Origin: Rhodosporidiobolus odoratus
Taxonomy: Eukaryota > Basidiomycota > Microbotryomycetes > Sporidiobolales > Sporidiobolaceae
Reading direction: 5' to 3'
Assembly: GCA_034387635.1 (NCBI GenBank)
Contig: JAOANU010000006.1
Coordinates: forward strand, 868,001-932,000
DNA: 64,000 nt
Positions 1 to 12,467 of the stretch are shown here, piece after piece. A program made the translations under genes and the position numbers. The notes beneath the pieces were generated by a model, which saw only the letters and a list, made by a program, of their open reading frames with translations, ran no database searches and had not been told where the DNA came from. The first letter of the stretch is position 1, and each line of letters begins with the position of its first letter.

Positions 1-1708
1 CGCCTCGCCAGTCGAAGCTTCTCTCGAAGAGAGATAACCGCTTCGCCTTCAGGGCCGCTGCAAGTCGAGAGCCAGCTTGTCGTTTCTTACGGCCGACCTT
101 ACTGATTTTCCAACCGGCGTACCCGTCGCATTTGCGGTCGTCAAAGGTAGAACAGTAGACATGCTTGGTTCTGGGACAAGGAGGAGGGCGGAAGGTCGGG
201 CATATCCGTCAAAGCCGTAAGTGGTGGAGCTAGAGGAAGAGGGAGTGAGGCAAGTGCGAGCTAAGAATGCCTTGATTGTGGGAGAAGATGATTCAGCGCG
301 CGCTAAAGGGTCATGCATGATGATGAGTAAGGCTCCAACCTGGAGACAGACCCCACACTGATGAGCTACCCCCCGGAAATGAGCAGCCGATGAGGGAAGT
401 GGGGTTGATGAGGACAAGAAAGGCACAGTCAAGCGCACCCAAATGGCCAAGTGGGCCCACAATAAACCTTTCAGTAATCTCGCTGATACAGCGAGCTTGT
501 TCGAGGTGATGGGGCAGTAGAAGACGCCGCTGAAAGTGAAGGGTTTGATCGGGAGGGGGAAAGTAGCGTGGAGCCGCTGCTGCTGTTATTCCATGAAGCG
601 GAAGTGCACTGCACTACAAGTGTAGCTACGGGTAGACAAGACAGGGTCGAGATGAGGGGACTCCGTCACCGGTACTCGGAATGCAGTGAAGGAAAAACAG
701 GTTGGAGGTGTTGTATTGCTTGCCGCAAGCGCGAATCGATTGCTGCTGCAAGTGGCGACGCCTGGTCAACCATTGTGCGGATGAAGGCGTAGCGGATGCA
801 GCAGTAGTTGGTAGCTGAGGCGTCGAGAGGCGTAGGGAAGGCGAGGTCTCCTACATTGTCAAGGCTGGGTGTGCGTAAGCAATGGTGATCTGGCTGGATT
901 ACAAAGTCTACTCACTGCTTAAGCTGCTCCCGCAATCCCCCAGCGTTCTACACTGGCTGCAACCTCAACCTTGCTGCCACCGGTCATGTCGAAGATAGCC
1001 AGATCAACGCCGCGCAAACTATCACCGGTTCATGGTACAGTGCATTGCAGCGAGCGCTCCGGGCTGCCCGACTTTTTGTGGCCTGCTGTGTGAACGGCGA
1101 GACTTCGGGTGCTGTCAAAGTTGGCGATGGGGCAAAGAGGGAGTGAAAGCGCGATTGATGAAAGCCATTCAGTGGCGCCTCAGGTGAATCTACATGCGCG
1201 TCAAGCACAGTGTCGCAAGCTTGGGGTGATGCGACAATAGGAAAAGGGGTCGACGACGAATTGATGAAGGCGCGAACGGTTTGACCTCGACTATACTGGA
1301 CACAACGGCTTGAACCCTTGTTGATACTCGCCAAACAGCTCACAAGAACTCCGAGCGACCCCGACATCTACTTTAGCCGAGCCCAGAGCCGTCGCCGCAT
1401 TAAACGTCAAGGTCCTCCTTTCGCCAGTCTCGTCCCACTTTAGGCGAGCATTGCCGGTCTGTTTGCATCGAGGGAAGTGTAGCCAGTGCGTGATCCAAAT
1501 CACATGTCCCCTATTTGCCTTCGTAGCTGACTCACGATCCCATAGCGCCAATTCTACCTCGCCGACTCATCTCCGCCTGCGCCTCCTCAGCTCTCTCCCG
1601 CCTCCCAACCTGCCTGCACGCCCATTGTGCCTCTCTTTTGGCTCTCTTCATTGTCTCGAATCAAGACCCCTCACCCCGAACCCATCTCACCCTTCCTATC
1701 CTCGCGTC
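1..1708. other. No gene assigned at left edge
   Basis: Open frames here (for example 49-462 and 984-1551, both minus) are short, overlap on both strands and match no family I know. Nothing resembles the conserved exon blocks seen elsewhere. Part of a gene truncated by the window edge, or 5' sequence of the F-box-like gene at 1709, is possible. No tRNA or repeat was seen. Confidence 0.4.
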
Positions 1709-2849
1709 ATGCTCGACCGCCTCCCCGTCGAACTTCTCTCACTCGTTTTACGACTCGCCGCCCCTCTCGACTATACCCCATCCTTCTATCAAGGGGGACG
1801 CGCGACGCTGAGGAGCTGCAGTCTTGTAAGCAAGGAAATGCGACAGCTCGCACAGCCGATGCTGCCCGAGGTCTTTGCTGCTGAAGTCGACGAGGATGTC
1901 AAGGTTCTCAACGTGCGTCTTGGAAACACGCGTCGGGGAAGTGGCGTGAAGTTACTTGTTTTACTGGGGGAGCAGGATCTACTGTCCAGGAACAGCTACG
2001 ACGACCTCCTCGGAATATGTCCGATGGTCGTGGAGCTGCGGTTTGTTCGCGTTGATGGGATTGACCTCAGCTGGCTGAGGCTCAGTGCCCGTCAGTGACC
2101 TCGCTGTATTCTCTAGAAACCCAATGACTGATTACCTTCTCCACCCAGGCCTTGCTCACCTCATCATCTCCGCTGGCACCCTTCGGCACAACAAGCCCGG
2201 ACCAATTCCCTCCCTGTCCAAACTGTCTATATGCGCCACTCAACCATATGACAGTGGCGTCCTTGAACATCTCCTCTTGCCCGAGATCACACCAAAGCTC
2301 CGTGCTTTTGGAATGAGCAGCGTCGTAGACCCCTTTACCTTCGACTCCCTTCCGCTTCCAAAGTTCCCCTCTGCCTTGACTGAACGGCTAGCAGTGCTCA
2401 GCGTCGATATCCTCGACTCACATATCGAGGAAGCTGTATCGCGCCCAGGGGCCTTATTGGTCGATTGCGCGATCTCCAATCGCCGCTACATGCGGGAGCC
2501 ACTTTACCCAGCGTTGCGCCTGTACTCCTTCACGGACGAACCGATCATCGAGGCAGCGCTTGATGTCGAAGCGGACCATCTCTCCGACTTCACCGCGCGC
2601 CTTCGACTCGACCAGGCAAGGTACCTCGAACTGCTCATACTCCCAGCAGCCTTGCGCGCGGCGCCCACTGTGACATCCAGCTTTGGTAGAGCCCTCGAGT
2701 CCCTCGTGCGGCTGTGCGAACGTGTAGGCGTCGAGGTGGTTTGGGAGGAAGAGGCGGATTGGCAGTACCAGTCGCTCATCTCGCCCTTCTTCTGGCGGCG
2801 TGCAGAAAGCGGCATGCGGCAGAATACCGGGGAAGAGGGTCAGCAGTAA
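1709..2849 (+). CDS. F-box-like protein, function unknown
   Basis: Two exons, 1709-2090 and 2149-2849, separated by a 58 nt intron (donor GTCAGT, branch-like ACTGAT, acceptor CCCAG); the phase-1 join gives 360 residues. The N-terminus MLDRLPVELLSLVLRLA has the LPxELLxxIL pattern of fungal F-box-like proteins, which usually recruit substrates to SCF ubiquitin ligases through Skp1. The next residues (SLVSKEMRQLAQPML) fit the same domain. The rest is leucine-rich and lacks a recognisable repeat; the end (LPAALRAAPTV... then C/RVGVEVVWEE) resembles the tails of the F-box-like gene at 25.4-26.7 kb and of the two fragments at 3.2 and 17.9 kb. Start chosen as the ATG that begins the F-box. Substrate unknown; an LRR protein not bound to SCF is the alternative. 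Confidence 0.75.
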
Positions 2850-3153
2850 GCAGATTGTGCGTAGGCAAGGGAGTACTTGAGAGCGGTGCCCGGGCAAGCA
2901 GCGACATTATTTTCTGTTGCCTTCCCTTCTGTAATCAGCCGCTATTCAGTTGTAAGCAGCCTCTGCGGCGCCGCAATGGAGTTAGTGTCGTCTAGCACTT
3001 GTCCTGCACTCCTCTGCTTTTCCACACCTTCCCGGAAATTGGAGCGCGAATCCATTCTGACCTCGACAGCAAAGAAGAGAAGAAAAAGCGCTTCGTTACT
3101 TTAAGCGACCCCGTTCCTGCGACATCTTCCTGCACCCTACGAGATTCAGAGGC

Positions 3154-3650
3154 CTAGATTTCTTCGTCCCTTTCCCTCTGCTCCTTCATATACCTCCAAA
3201 ACTTGCGATATACGAGAGACCCGCCGGGCGACCCGTGCGGGTCCTCGAAGTCGAGTGTAGTGCCACGTTGCTGACAGGAAGTGATGAAGGCTTCATACAG
3301 GAGCGGGACGAAGGGCGAGTCAGGGACACTGGGTCAAGCGCAGTCGGCAGAAGGAGAAAACGAAGAGTCGGATTGAGATCCTGGGACAAGAAGGCAGTGA
3401 CGGCCTTCAGCGCGTGGATTGAAGGCTCGAGGTTCAAGTCGTCTTCAGAAACGACGTAGAGGCGTGCATGCCTCGCCTGGACGAGCCTGTTCAGAAGTTG
3501 TTCCTGCATGTCGGCGCACGTTGACGACTCGAGCATGAACGCGACAAGCATGATAAGGAGGCGTAGGAATGGGGTCAGCCAGGTGATGCAGCTCCGATTC
3601 GAGACGGAATTGGTCAAGGTGAAGGAGCGACTTTCTCGCAATGGGCACCT
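3154..3650 (-). pseudogene. F-box-like gene 3' fragment, left copy of an inverted duplication
   Basis: Read on the minus strand, this stretch encodes the C-terminal part of an F-box-like protein: a LPTALDPVSLTRPS block, then YEAFITSCQQRGTTLDFED, and an end at RKFWRYMKEQ followed by a stop at 3154-3156. The reading frame shifts upstream and no F-box or start is attached, so it is a decayed fragment. The same sequence with scattered differences lies on the plus strand at 17848-18377. The LPxALxxxxxT pattern ties it to the complete genes at 1709 and 25352. Confidence 0.6.
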
Positions 3651-3866
3651 TTCCTGTTCCTGTATCCTTTTCACTCGAAGTCGCCAGAGAAATGCCGAAA
3701 CTGTCGACCGGTTTTGTCTTTTATCTGTTCGTTGCTAGGCACGAGGGTACGGATCAACCGACACGGGAAAGAGGAAAAAGTACAACAAGCGGCAGCTGAC
3801 CAACAACCGCGTCTCCGGCAACGGCAACGATCTCGTGCGCCTGCTCCGCGTTCCATCACCCTGACT

Positions 3867-5509
3867 TCACTTGACCACGAACAGCTCTGGCTTCATGCTC
3901 AGCTTACATAGCCTTGCGATCAACCCTCCGAGCTGCACGACCGTGGAGACGCCTTCGAGGATGCGCATGTGAGCGAAGCCGATTTCCTGCGAGTACGAGA
4001 ACAAGAATGAGTAAAGTGCGTGCTGAGCGCCTGCAGGAGGACGGAGTTTCTAGCGAGAAGAAGGGAACAACGTGACGCACCCGAATAAACTCGAGCTTGA
4101 CATATTCCTGCATCGATTCCATATTCTTGACCACCCTAAACAACGTACTAACGATATCCACCGCCGAATACCCCTGTTTCCAAAGTTCTTCCAACCGTCC
4201 CATAGCTCCATCGATATCGGCTTTGACGCAATCTTTGATGAGAGAGTTGACGACAACGGGATGAGGCTGATCGCAGACTTTAAAAACTTCGTCGGCGCCT
4301 ACGAAGGAGAATCCGGAGAAGGTGGATTGGAGGTTGTTGACGGCTTGACGCATGTCGCCTTCTGAGGTGAAGACGAGAGCGGTGAGACCGGATTCGTTAT
4401 GGGGTACCTATGCACGGGGAAGCGTGAGCAGGCGAACAGAACGTAGGAGACAGAATCGAGTGGTGTAACGTTCGAAAGGCACGGAAGTAGCGAGAGACTG
4501 GAAACCAGGCGCACCTTCTCAATCTCGCAAATCTCCTTTAATCGCCTCAACAGCTCCTTGTCACTCAACCTCGCATACCTCAACATGGCACATCGACTCT
4601 GAATCGGTTCGATAATCTTGTTACTCTGGTTGCAAGCCAAGGCGAAGCGAGTCGTGTTTGAGTAGAGTTCCATGGTACGTCGAAGGGCTTGTTGAGCGCC
4701 GGTTGTCATCGAGTCAGCTTCGTCGAGGATGATGAGTTTGTGGCGGCCGAGGGGGAGGGTGACCTTCTTCTGGGCGAAGGCTTTGATGCGGTTGCGGACG
4801 ACGTCGATACCTCTGCGCGGCGGTACCGACATCGAGGTTGGAATAGTGCGGAGAGTAAAGCAGACGTGAGTATGCACGACACGGAGAGAATGAGCACTAT
4901 GAGGATGGGGGAGCGAGGGGAACCGATAAGAAAACGCACCGCTCGTCGGAGGCGTTCAATTCAAGCACTCCCTCCTTGTACTGTTCCCCCAGCAGTGCCC
5001 TCGCAAGCGCCAGGATACTCGTCGTCTTTCCGATACCTGGCGAGCCCTGTCAAGCCGAGTTACCATGAGCCTCGTGCAGCAAAGAAACAGAAAAAAAAAG
5101 AAAGGAGAGACAAACGGAGATGATGATGTGTGGGCAATTCCCATCTCTTGCGATGACCTTGAGACGCTCGATGGTCTCGACGTTCCCTACTATGTCATCG
5201 AGTGTCCGGGGACGGTGCTGCAGTTGTAGCGGGCGCCGACAGAGGGGAAAAGGGAGGGAGCAGGTGGGGTGGTAAAGGCGAAGGTGTCAGTCATGGCTGG
5301 GCACGCGTGTGTGGCAGTCCAAGTAGTATCTGTGTGTACCTTTTCGACCCTGCATGATAGTACAGAGAGCGGGTTAGCGGTTAAAAATGGACGCGTCGGA
5401 AGAGAGATATGGAAATGGCTACGGACCAAGGGAGCTCGTATGCGACCGGTGCTTCGTCCGCCTGAATTGCTGTACCCTTTCCCTTGAACATGTCTGCTAC
5501 GGAAGCCAT
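3867..5509 (-). CDS. RFC4: Replication factor C subunit (yeast Rfc4 / human RFC2 type)
   Basis: AAA+ clamp-loader subunit that helps load PCNA onto primed DNA in the nucleus. Exons carry, in order, the family N-terminus ELPWVEKHRP then TLDDIVGN, the Walker A loop [26 protein letters not shown] (Box V region), the Walker B/DEAD box ILDEADSMT, sensor [19 protein letters not shown] with the arginine finger SRC, and the C-terminal collar ([35 protein letters not shown]). These blocks match Rfc4/human RFC2 more closely than Rfc2, Rfc3 or Rfc5. Several short introns interrupt the gene; the first falls inside the Trp codon of PWVEK. Start ATG at 5509 gives [12 protein letters not shown] before the conserved region; stop TGA at 3867-3869. 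It is divergent from the UBE2O-like gene, 355 bp apart. Confidence 0.95.
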
Positions 5510-5864
5510 CCTTAGCGAGTGTATCGAGGATGGGAGAAGGGAAACCAACTCTCTCATCTTGGTTAACCTTTCCTAAACAGCTGATCACACTCATTGAGCA
5601 TATCTGAACGGCTGTAGCAGATCAGAATATCAGAGGGAGCAGGCCCAACCTACATCCTCAGTCTCAACTCGCCCCACTCGGCTTCTCCTTGATCTCTCCA
5701 CCAACTTTCATCTCCCTCATCTTACCTCGTCTCGGCTCGCTAGAGACCTTGTCACGCCCACCATTCCCTCTCTAGACTGGTCAAACCTACTCTGGGCAGC
5801 TCACACTCTCACTTCAGCCTACGTCCTCTGGCGAGTCTTTGCCCGAAACTCAACCTCCGCCCAG
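5510..5864. promoter_or_regulatory. Divergent intergenic region RFC4 / UBE2O-like
   Basis: The 355 bp between the two divergent start codons must hold both promoters. It is pyrimidine-rich on the plus strand near 5700-5830, as expected for a fungal 5' leader. I see no clear TATA box or known MluI-type cell-cycle site. Confidence 0.4.
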
Positions 5865-8800
5865 ATGAACCAGCCGCACAACCCCGCACTCGCCGCCAAG
5901 CCCAGCGGTACCTATAACGAGGACGTCGTAGAGTATACTCAGGACGATGGATCTGTCGGAGTAGCCGTGGTCACCGTGCGCCCTTTCCCCATTTCGTCTC
6001 CTTTCTTTCCGCTCACATTCCTTATTCTTCGCCCGTAGCGCTGCTGGGCTGACGAGCAAGCCCCCGAGATTGCCGCTGAGGCTGCACGACTAGGCATCGA
6101 CTTTACACCGGTCCGTCCTCTTTTCCCTCCTCTTCATTGTGCTCCTGCTCACTCTGATTCTCCCTCTCAGCTCCGCCCTGGTTACCTCGAGATCCTTCAC
6201 CCCTCTGGCAACCGCAGCGAAATTCTCGAGGCCTCAACCAAAGTCGTCGACAAAGGTTTCTTGCGCGGCGACGTTGTCCGGTTACGAACCGACCGAACCG
6301 ACTCGAACAAGAAGAAAAAGAAATCGAAGACTCAGTCTGGGCAGATCGTCGAGCTCTCCACCAAGGTTCAGCTGCAACGAGTCATCACGAAGGAGCAGCT
6401 CGAGGGATGGTTCGATGCGGCAGAGCTGGTCGCGGCCGCGAGGGTCAATCGGGGAGACCACGTCGTTTGTGGTGAATGGATCGGGTTGGTGGAAGAGGTG
6501 TTCGAAATGGCTATGATTGAGGATGGTAACGGGTTGGTCAGTCGAGTCTGCGATGCTGGGACAACGTTGAGCGTTGGAGACGTTTCCGAGGTGCGTTTGA
6601 ATCCCTGGTCCGACAGACGTTCGCTTCCCTTCGCCAAAAGGCTACAGCATTCAAGAATCACCTCCTCGCAGGCCGTTTTGCAGATGCTTCGCGAACGTAC
6701 TGGCGACGTCTTCTCCCGACTCCTCGGCCGAGTCGACTTCAAAACCGTAAGTACACTTCGCCTCAACGCGCTTGCGCCGCTTCTCAGCTAATACTGCACT
6801 CTCTCCTCTGTAGATACTCGACGTTAAACAAGTCGTCATAGCCGTCAACTGGCTTTGCCAGAACCAGCAGGCGCCTGCGGACGACGCTTCTTGGCAGAGG
6901 CCGAAGCGATACTGGACCGACATGGATCAACTCAAACAGGTCCGGGCAACAGCGTACGTTCGTGCCTTTCTTGGCGTCCGAGGTAGTGTGCCTAACTGCT
7001 CTGTCCCCGTAGCGATCACTTGCACACCATCCACGACAAAGTTGTCTTCCGCGACCCGACCTCTCACCCCCCTCCCCCTTCCGCACACTCGGAAACCTAC
7101 CCGCAAGGTCACCGCGTCCTGGTCATTACCAATACTCGAACGACCGTCACCGTCTTGTGGCAAGACGGCACGATTGCCACCATCCCCAGTCACGACCTGG
7201 AACCCGTCGTGTCAGTGGACGAAGAAACCGACGTGTTCCCGGGCGACGTGGGCCTCTTCTCCGGAGTAACCCCTTCACGAGTGGGAGTAGTGCAATCCAT
7301 GGACGCTCGGAAACGTACCATCAAGATGCGGTACCTTGATTCACCTGCAGGGGTGGATGAGGGGGAGGAAACGATTTCGGGGTTGGAGTTTGATCCGCAT
7401 GGTCCGCCGCCGGATGCTTATGGTCTGAGACGGGGGGAGTATGTGATGATTACGAAGGAAGGCGAGGGGAATGGGGCCAAGGTACCGGTGGTGCCTTCAC
7501 TGGGAGAGAGTGAGACGTTGACCGGGATGATGCCAGGTGGGGAGGAACTGAGGGCTGAGGTGTGTTGAGCTTCATGGCCTTTTCCGTTCCGTCGTTCCCA
7601 CTACCTGAGAATCAGAGCTGATGCAAGTGTTGACTTGGCGCACAGCTCTCTACTCTCGGACTTACCTATGCCACTACCCTCGACAACTCAGCCGTCCCTC
7701 CTCGTCCTCAATCCTCACCTGACTTACTCTCCTCCATCCACTGGTATGGCGAAGTTTGGGATCTCCTCCTAGATGGTACGACCCTGATCCGTTTCCCCGA
7801 CAACACCAAGCAAGCTTTCCCGAACGAACGACTGGTACACCTCGATGATGGGATGGACCCCGAGTCGGGCATGCCGATGGAGGGTCAAGAGGGGATGGAG
7901 ATGGAAGATGATGAGGGAGACAGTGAGGCGGGGAGTTGGATGACGGATGATGGAGTCGAGGCGGAGGGTGGGATGGAAGTGGCGGATATTGTACTTGAGG
8001 CCATCGATGGTAGTGATGATGATATGGGGAGTGATGAGGAACATGGGGGCAAGGGCGGGTGGGCGGACGAGGACGAGTCGATGCGGGTTGATGAGGCGGA
8101 GCAGGAGCAGGGCGCAGGTGCAGACGCTCGTCGAGATCCGGCAGCATTGGCTGCAGCCATTTCCTCTTCCGCCTCCGATATTGAAGTCGAAGCCTCGCTC
8201 CTTCCCAATCGCTCTTCTCCCCTTCCCTCTACTTCGACAGCGCCGTCTTCAGCGCCGGCACCGTCCTTATCAACAGCGCCAACAGCGCAAGTCTCTATGC
8301 CCTCTGCGCTGGAGGAAGACTTTGCAGACTGGAGTCGGTTTGAGGTGCTCGAGGAGGTTCCGGACGATCATCATTACAAGGATGAGCAGATTCAGGTACC
8401 TGGAAAGGCGTTTATCAGTCGAGTTAGGAAGGAGTATGCTGTTTTGGCGAGCTCTTTACCTCGTAAGTTATCTCCCCCTTGCGCACGATTGACTGTCAGA
8501 GATGGTCAGACTGACCCATCTCTTGCCGTGTGCTACCTAGCCAATATCCTCGTCCGAGCCTACGAATCCCGCCTCGACCTCCTCCGATGCCTCATCATCG
8601 GACCCCTCGAAACGCCCTTCCAAAACGCTCCTTTCCTCTTCGACGTCTACCTTCCCCCTTCCAAGTTTCCACAAGAACCCCCGCAGGTGTTCTTCCATTC
8701 TTGGGCGGGTGGAACGAGGGTCAGCCCGAATTTGTATACTGAGGGAAAGGTTTGTTTGAGTTTGTTGGGGACTTGGGGTGGGGACAAGACCGAGGTGCGT

Positions 8801-9490
8801 TGGCTCAGCCTCTCCCGTCACTCATCAGAAATCGAGGTGGTTGACATGGTGTTGACGCGGCATCGGGGTCGCGCAGTCTTGGGGTGCTGCACGAAGCTCC
8901 ATTCTTCAGATCTTCGTTTCTATCCAGGCCTTGATCATGGTCGAACAACCCTACTTCACCGAGGTGCGCTTCTCCTTCTACCTCTTTCCCTCCTATATCT
9001 CAATACGTGGTGTCTCACTCTGTCTTTGCTGCGCCCATAGCCCGGTTTCGAAAAACAACTCGGCACCCCGGAAGCGACGGCCGCCTCTGAACTCTACAAC
9101 GAGCGCACCCTGACCCTCACGCGAGCCTTCGTCAAACGAGCGTGCGAGTACCCTCCGTCCAACTTTGTGCGAGAGATTGCGGCGTACTACTTCAACGGCT
9201 TACCTGGCGCTGAGGGACGAGGGGCCCTGGAAGGGATCATTGAGCAGAGTCGGAGACTGCTGGAGGAGAGTGAGGGGTGGTTGAAGAAGCAGGTTGCGGA
9301 GGAGGCAGGGGCCGAGGGGGAGGCGGAGGGCGAGGGGGAGGGAGAAGAAGCCGAGCAGGAGGAACGGAAACCTCCGGTTAGTCAGGTGGTTCCGACTCTG
9401 CGGGTTTTGACGGAGGGAGCTGGGTTGTCACTGCGGCGGACTTTGAAGGGGTTGGAAGAGTTGAAGGAGAGAGGGCCGAGGTTGCCATGA
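5865..9490 (+). CDS. UBE2O: UBE2O-like large E2/E3 hybrid ubiquitin-conjugating enzyme
   Basis: Large E2 protein that in animals works as a combined E2/E3, ubiquitinating basic orphan proteins such as unassembled ribosomal proteins. The N-terminal two thirds hold several SH3-like/beta-rich blocks (LRPGYLEILHPSG, RGDVVRL, VLWQDGTIATIPSHDL, GDVGLFSG, ELWDLLLDGT-like GEVWDLLLDGTTLIRFPD), then a long acidic low-complexity stretch (about 7850-8200). The C-terminal UBC domain has PFLFDVYLPPSKFPQEPP, SPNLYTEGKVCLSLLGTW with the catalytic Cys in GKVCLSL, and ALIMVEQPYFTE. The usual HPN triad reads SPN, as is typical for UBE2O, where His is also absent. Many short GT-AG introns; the ATG at 5865 begins the first conserved exon and the stop is 9488-9490. 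A charged Glu-rich tail follows the UBC domain. Confidence 0.88.
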
Positions 9491-9736
9491 TTGGGGCTTT
9501 TTTTTGCGAGGACAAGGAGATTTGCAGTTACTGGTTATATGAGTAGGGTAGGTTTGCATACGTCACATTATAAGATACAGTGTTTGCTGAATGGTCACGC
9601 GCTTGCAACGCCTGCGAGTTTTGCGAGGGAAGCCGCTTCCTCCTCCTTTCTCGCTTCGTCCGTTCAGGCTACTCGTCGACCTCATCAGTTGACTACCAGA
9701 CTCGCTGCAGACAACAGTACAAGGTACTCGCACACT

Positions 9737-12283
9737 ATGCTTCGCACCACAGCTCACCGGCTTGTTATCAGCACCCGTTCTCGAGTTCCCCACCTCGCAT
9801 CTTCAACTCGACTTCGCTTTGCCATGTCAGCCTCGTTCTCGACAAGTGCAGCAGCGACAACAACAGTATCCTCGCCTCCACCCTTTCGTCTTGACCCGCC
9901 CTCAGCACAGGAAGAACAAGCCCACTTCGACTCGCTCACCTCTTCAATCCAACAATGGTTCAACTCTGCCCGCTTCGACAACACCAAACGACCCTACACC
10001 GCCGAACTAGTCGCAACAAAGCGGGGGACCCAGCCCATCTCTCCATTGCACCCTTCCAACGTCTCGGCTCAGAAACTTTGGGCCGTCCTCGACCGGGCGA
10101 GCAAAGAAGCCAGGCCGGTGCATACTATGGGCGCCATTGATCCAGTGCAGATGACTCAGATGGCAAAGGAGGGGTTGGAGGTTGTCTATGTCAGTGGGTG
10201 GGCGGCTAGTAGTGTGCTCACGACTGGATTCAACGAGGTGGGGCCGGATCTGGCAGATTGTGCGTTCTCTACCTGCCTCTCTACCAAGCTACTCTAATCA
10301 TTGACTACCTCTGAGCTCTCGTCTCGTCCGCTTACCCCCGTTATGTGCCGACCACGTCCTACGCTGCATCGTCCCTTCTCACCCGTTCATCCGATTCTCT
10401 ACAGATCCCTACACTACCGTCCCGAACCAGGTACAGCGCCTTCGGAAAGCACAGGAGCTTCATGACCGCAAGATGTGGGACGAGCGGCGATGTGGGAACA
10501 AGGACAAGCAGCCTTGGGTGGATTACCTCAGGCCAATCATTGCTGATGGCGACACAGGGTGCGCCTCCCCCTCCGTCTCCCGAGTATCAAGGCTTTCGGG
10601 TACTGACTGTTCCCGCTCTAAGACACGGCGGCCTCTCGTCTGTCATGAAGCTGGCCAAAGCCTTTGGCGAAGCAGGCGTCTCAGCGGTCCATTTCGAAGA
10701 CCAACTTCACGGCGGCAAGAAATGCGGTCACCAAGCCGGCAAAGTGCTCGTCCCAATCTCGGAGCACGTCTCTCGGCTCGTTGCCGCTCGAATGCAGTGG
10801 GACATCATGGGTCTCGAGACGCTTCTCATTGCTCGGACCGATGCCGAGAGTGCGAAGTTGATTAGCTCGACGGCGGATGCGAGGGATCATGAGTTTGTGC
10901 TCGGGGTCGAGGTGAAGAAGGGAGAGAGACGGACGGGGTTGGCGGAGGAGATTGCGAGGGCGAGTTATGAAGGGAGGACTGGGGAGGAGATTGACAGGAT
11001 TGAGAAGGAGTGGACGGAAGGCGTCGAGCTGATTACTTTCGACGAGGGTGCGCTCCGTTTCTTTTTGTGTCCAGACTATCCATATCAGTGTCGAGGCTTA
11101 CCTTTGTCCTTCTTCCTTCTCTCTTGGTATCTCTCTCCCCTGACCTTCTCAGCCGTCGAACGTCACCTTTCCCGCACTCTCTCCGCTTCCGAAGCGTCCT
11201 CCAAGCTCTTGCAGTACAAGCAACGTATCTCTGAAGCGTCTGGACTGGTCTCGAACCGCGAAGCGAGGGAGGTCGCCCGCGAGGTTGTTGGTGAAGAAGT
11301 TGGATGGGACTGGGACCTGCCTCGCACCAAGGAGGGATACTACCATTACCGAGGCGGCATGGCGGTGCGTCTACATATCCGCTTCACTCACTCTCTGCCA
11401 TCTGCTCGTTAGGTCGTCAGGCTGAACTGATTGGGTTGACCGCAGTCGGCGTTGAAGCGCACCCTCGCGTTCGCCGACTACTCTGACCTTTTGTGGCTCG
11501 AGACCAAGGCACCTGATCTGGAGCAGGCCAAAGGGTTTGCGGGTAAGATCCGGGAGGTTCACCCTGGAAAGTAAGTCGAGGTTTCCACTTTCTTCGCTAC
11601 TTCAGATGCACTCATTGACCGTGTTGGCCCGGACTTAATTTGCCTCGCTCGTTCACGCGCATACAGATGGCTCGTCTACAACCTCTCCCCGTCCTTCAAC
11701 TGGGGCTCGCACGGTTTCACCGAAGAAGCCCTCAAATCCTTCATCTGGGATCTCGGCAAAGCGGGCTTTGTCCTGCAACTCATCTCGCTGGCGGGGTTGC
11801 ACAGTACGGCAGTTACGACTGGTGTGTCCTCACTTTTTCGTCGTGTCCCGCTTCAATCGCCCTCTGCTTTTTCCCTTCCTTCTGCCACCGCCGTTCTCCT
11901 TCCACCCCCAAACTGGGTGCTATCGCCTCTCCCCTTCCTCACTATGCTATTCACACTGGCTACGCCCAAGGTTCTTACCTCTTGTCGTCATGCGCAGCGG
12001 AACTCGCCGCCCAATTCCGGACCGAAGGAATGGCCGCCTACGTCTCTCTGATTCAATCGAAAGAGAAAGCAATCGGTTGCGACGTCTTTACGCATCAGAA
12101 ATGGAGTGGAGCGAGTTATAGCGATCGTGTGTTGAATGGTGCGTGTCATTCTTCTCTTTCGCTAGCTGGCAGAGTCGGGCCAGTAGTAGCTGATGGTGGT
12201 TTGGGAATGTGCGCACAGCGGTTTCGGCGGGGTCATCGGCTACGGCTGCTGGAGGAACTGACTCGACGGAGCACTCATTCTAG
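9737..12283 (+). CDS. Isocitrate lyase family enzyme, probably mitochondrial 2-methylisocitrate lyase
   Basis: The protein starts [20 protein letters not shown] and continues Arg/Ser/Ala-rich without acidic residues for about 45 residues, a good mitochondrial presequence. The lyase core follows: [53 protein letters not shown], then [20 protein letters not shown] with the catalytic KKCGH motif (near 10711-10728), LIARTDAES, and a tail [14 protein letters not shown]. It cleaves 2-methylisocitrate to pyruvate and succinate (methylcitrate cycle for propionyl-CoA) or isocitrate to glyoxylate and succinate. The presequence favours the methylcitrate enzyme; a glyoxylate-cycle isocitrate lyase is the main alternative. 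At least six introns; stop TAG 12281-12283. It is convergent with NPL4, 184 bp apart. Confidence 0.88.
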
Positions 12284-12467
12284 GACTAAGCGTAGCGACG
12301 CCGCATGAATGAATGAAGCAAAGCAGTATCCCCACGTCTTCCTTCAAAGGGACAGAGTGAACAGGTTACTGCCCTATCTTCGCGCTGCTCTACGTTTGTT
12401 CTTACTCTTCGCTTTTTGCACTCAAGCTTGGATTCGCCGCTTCTCTTCCTACGACTGCTCCTCATCC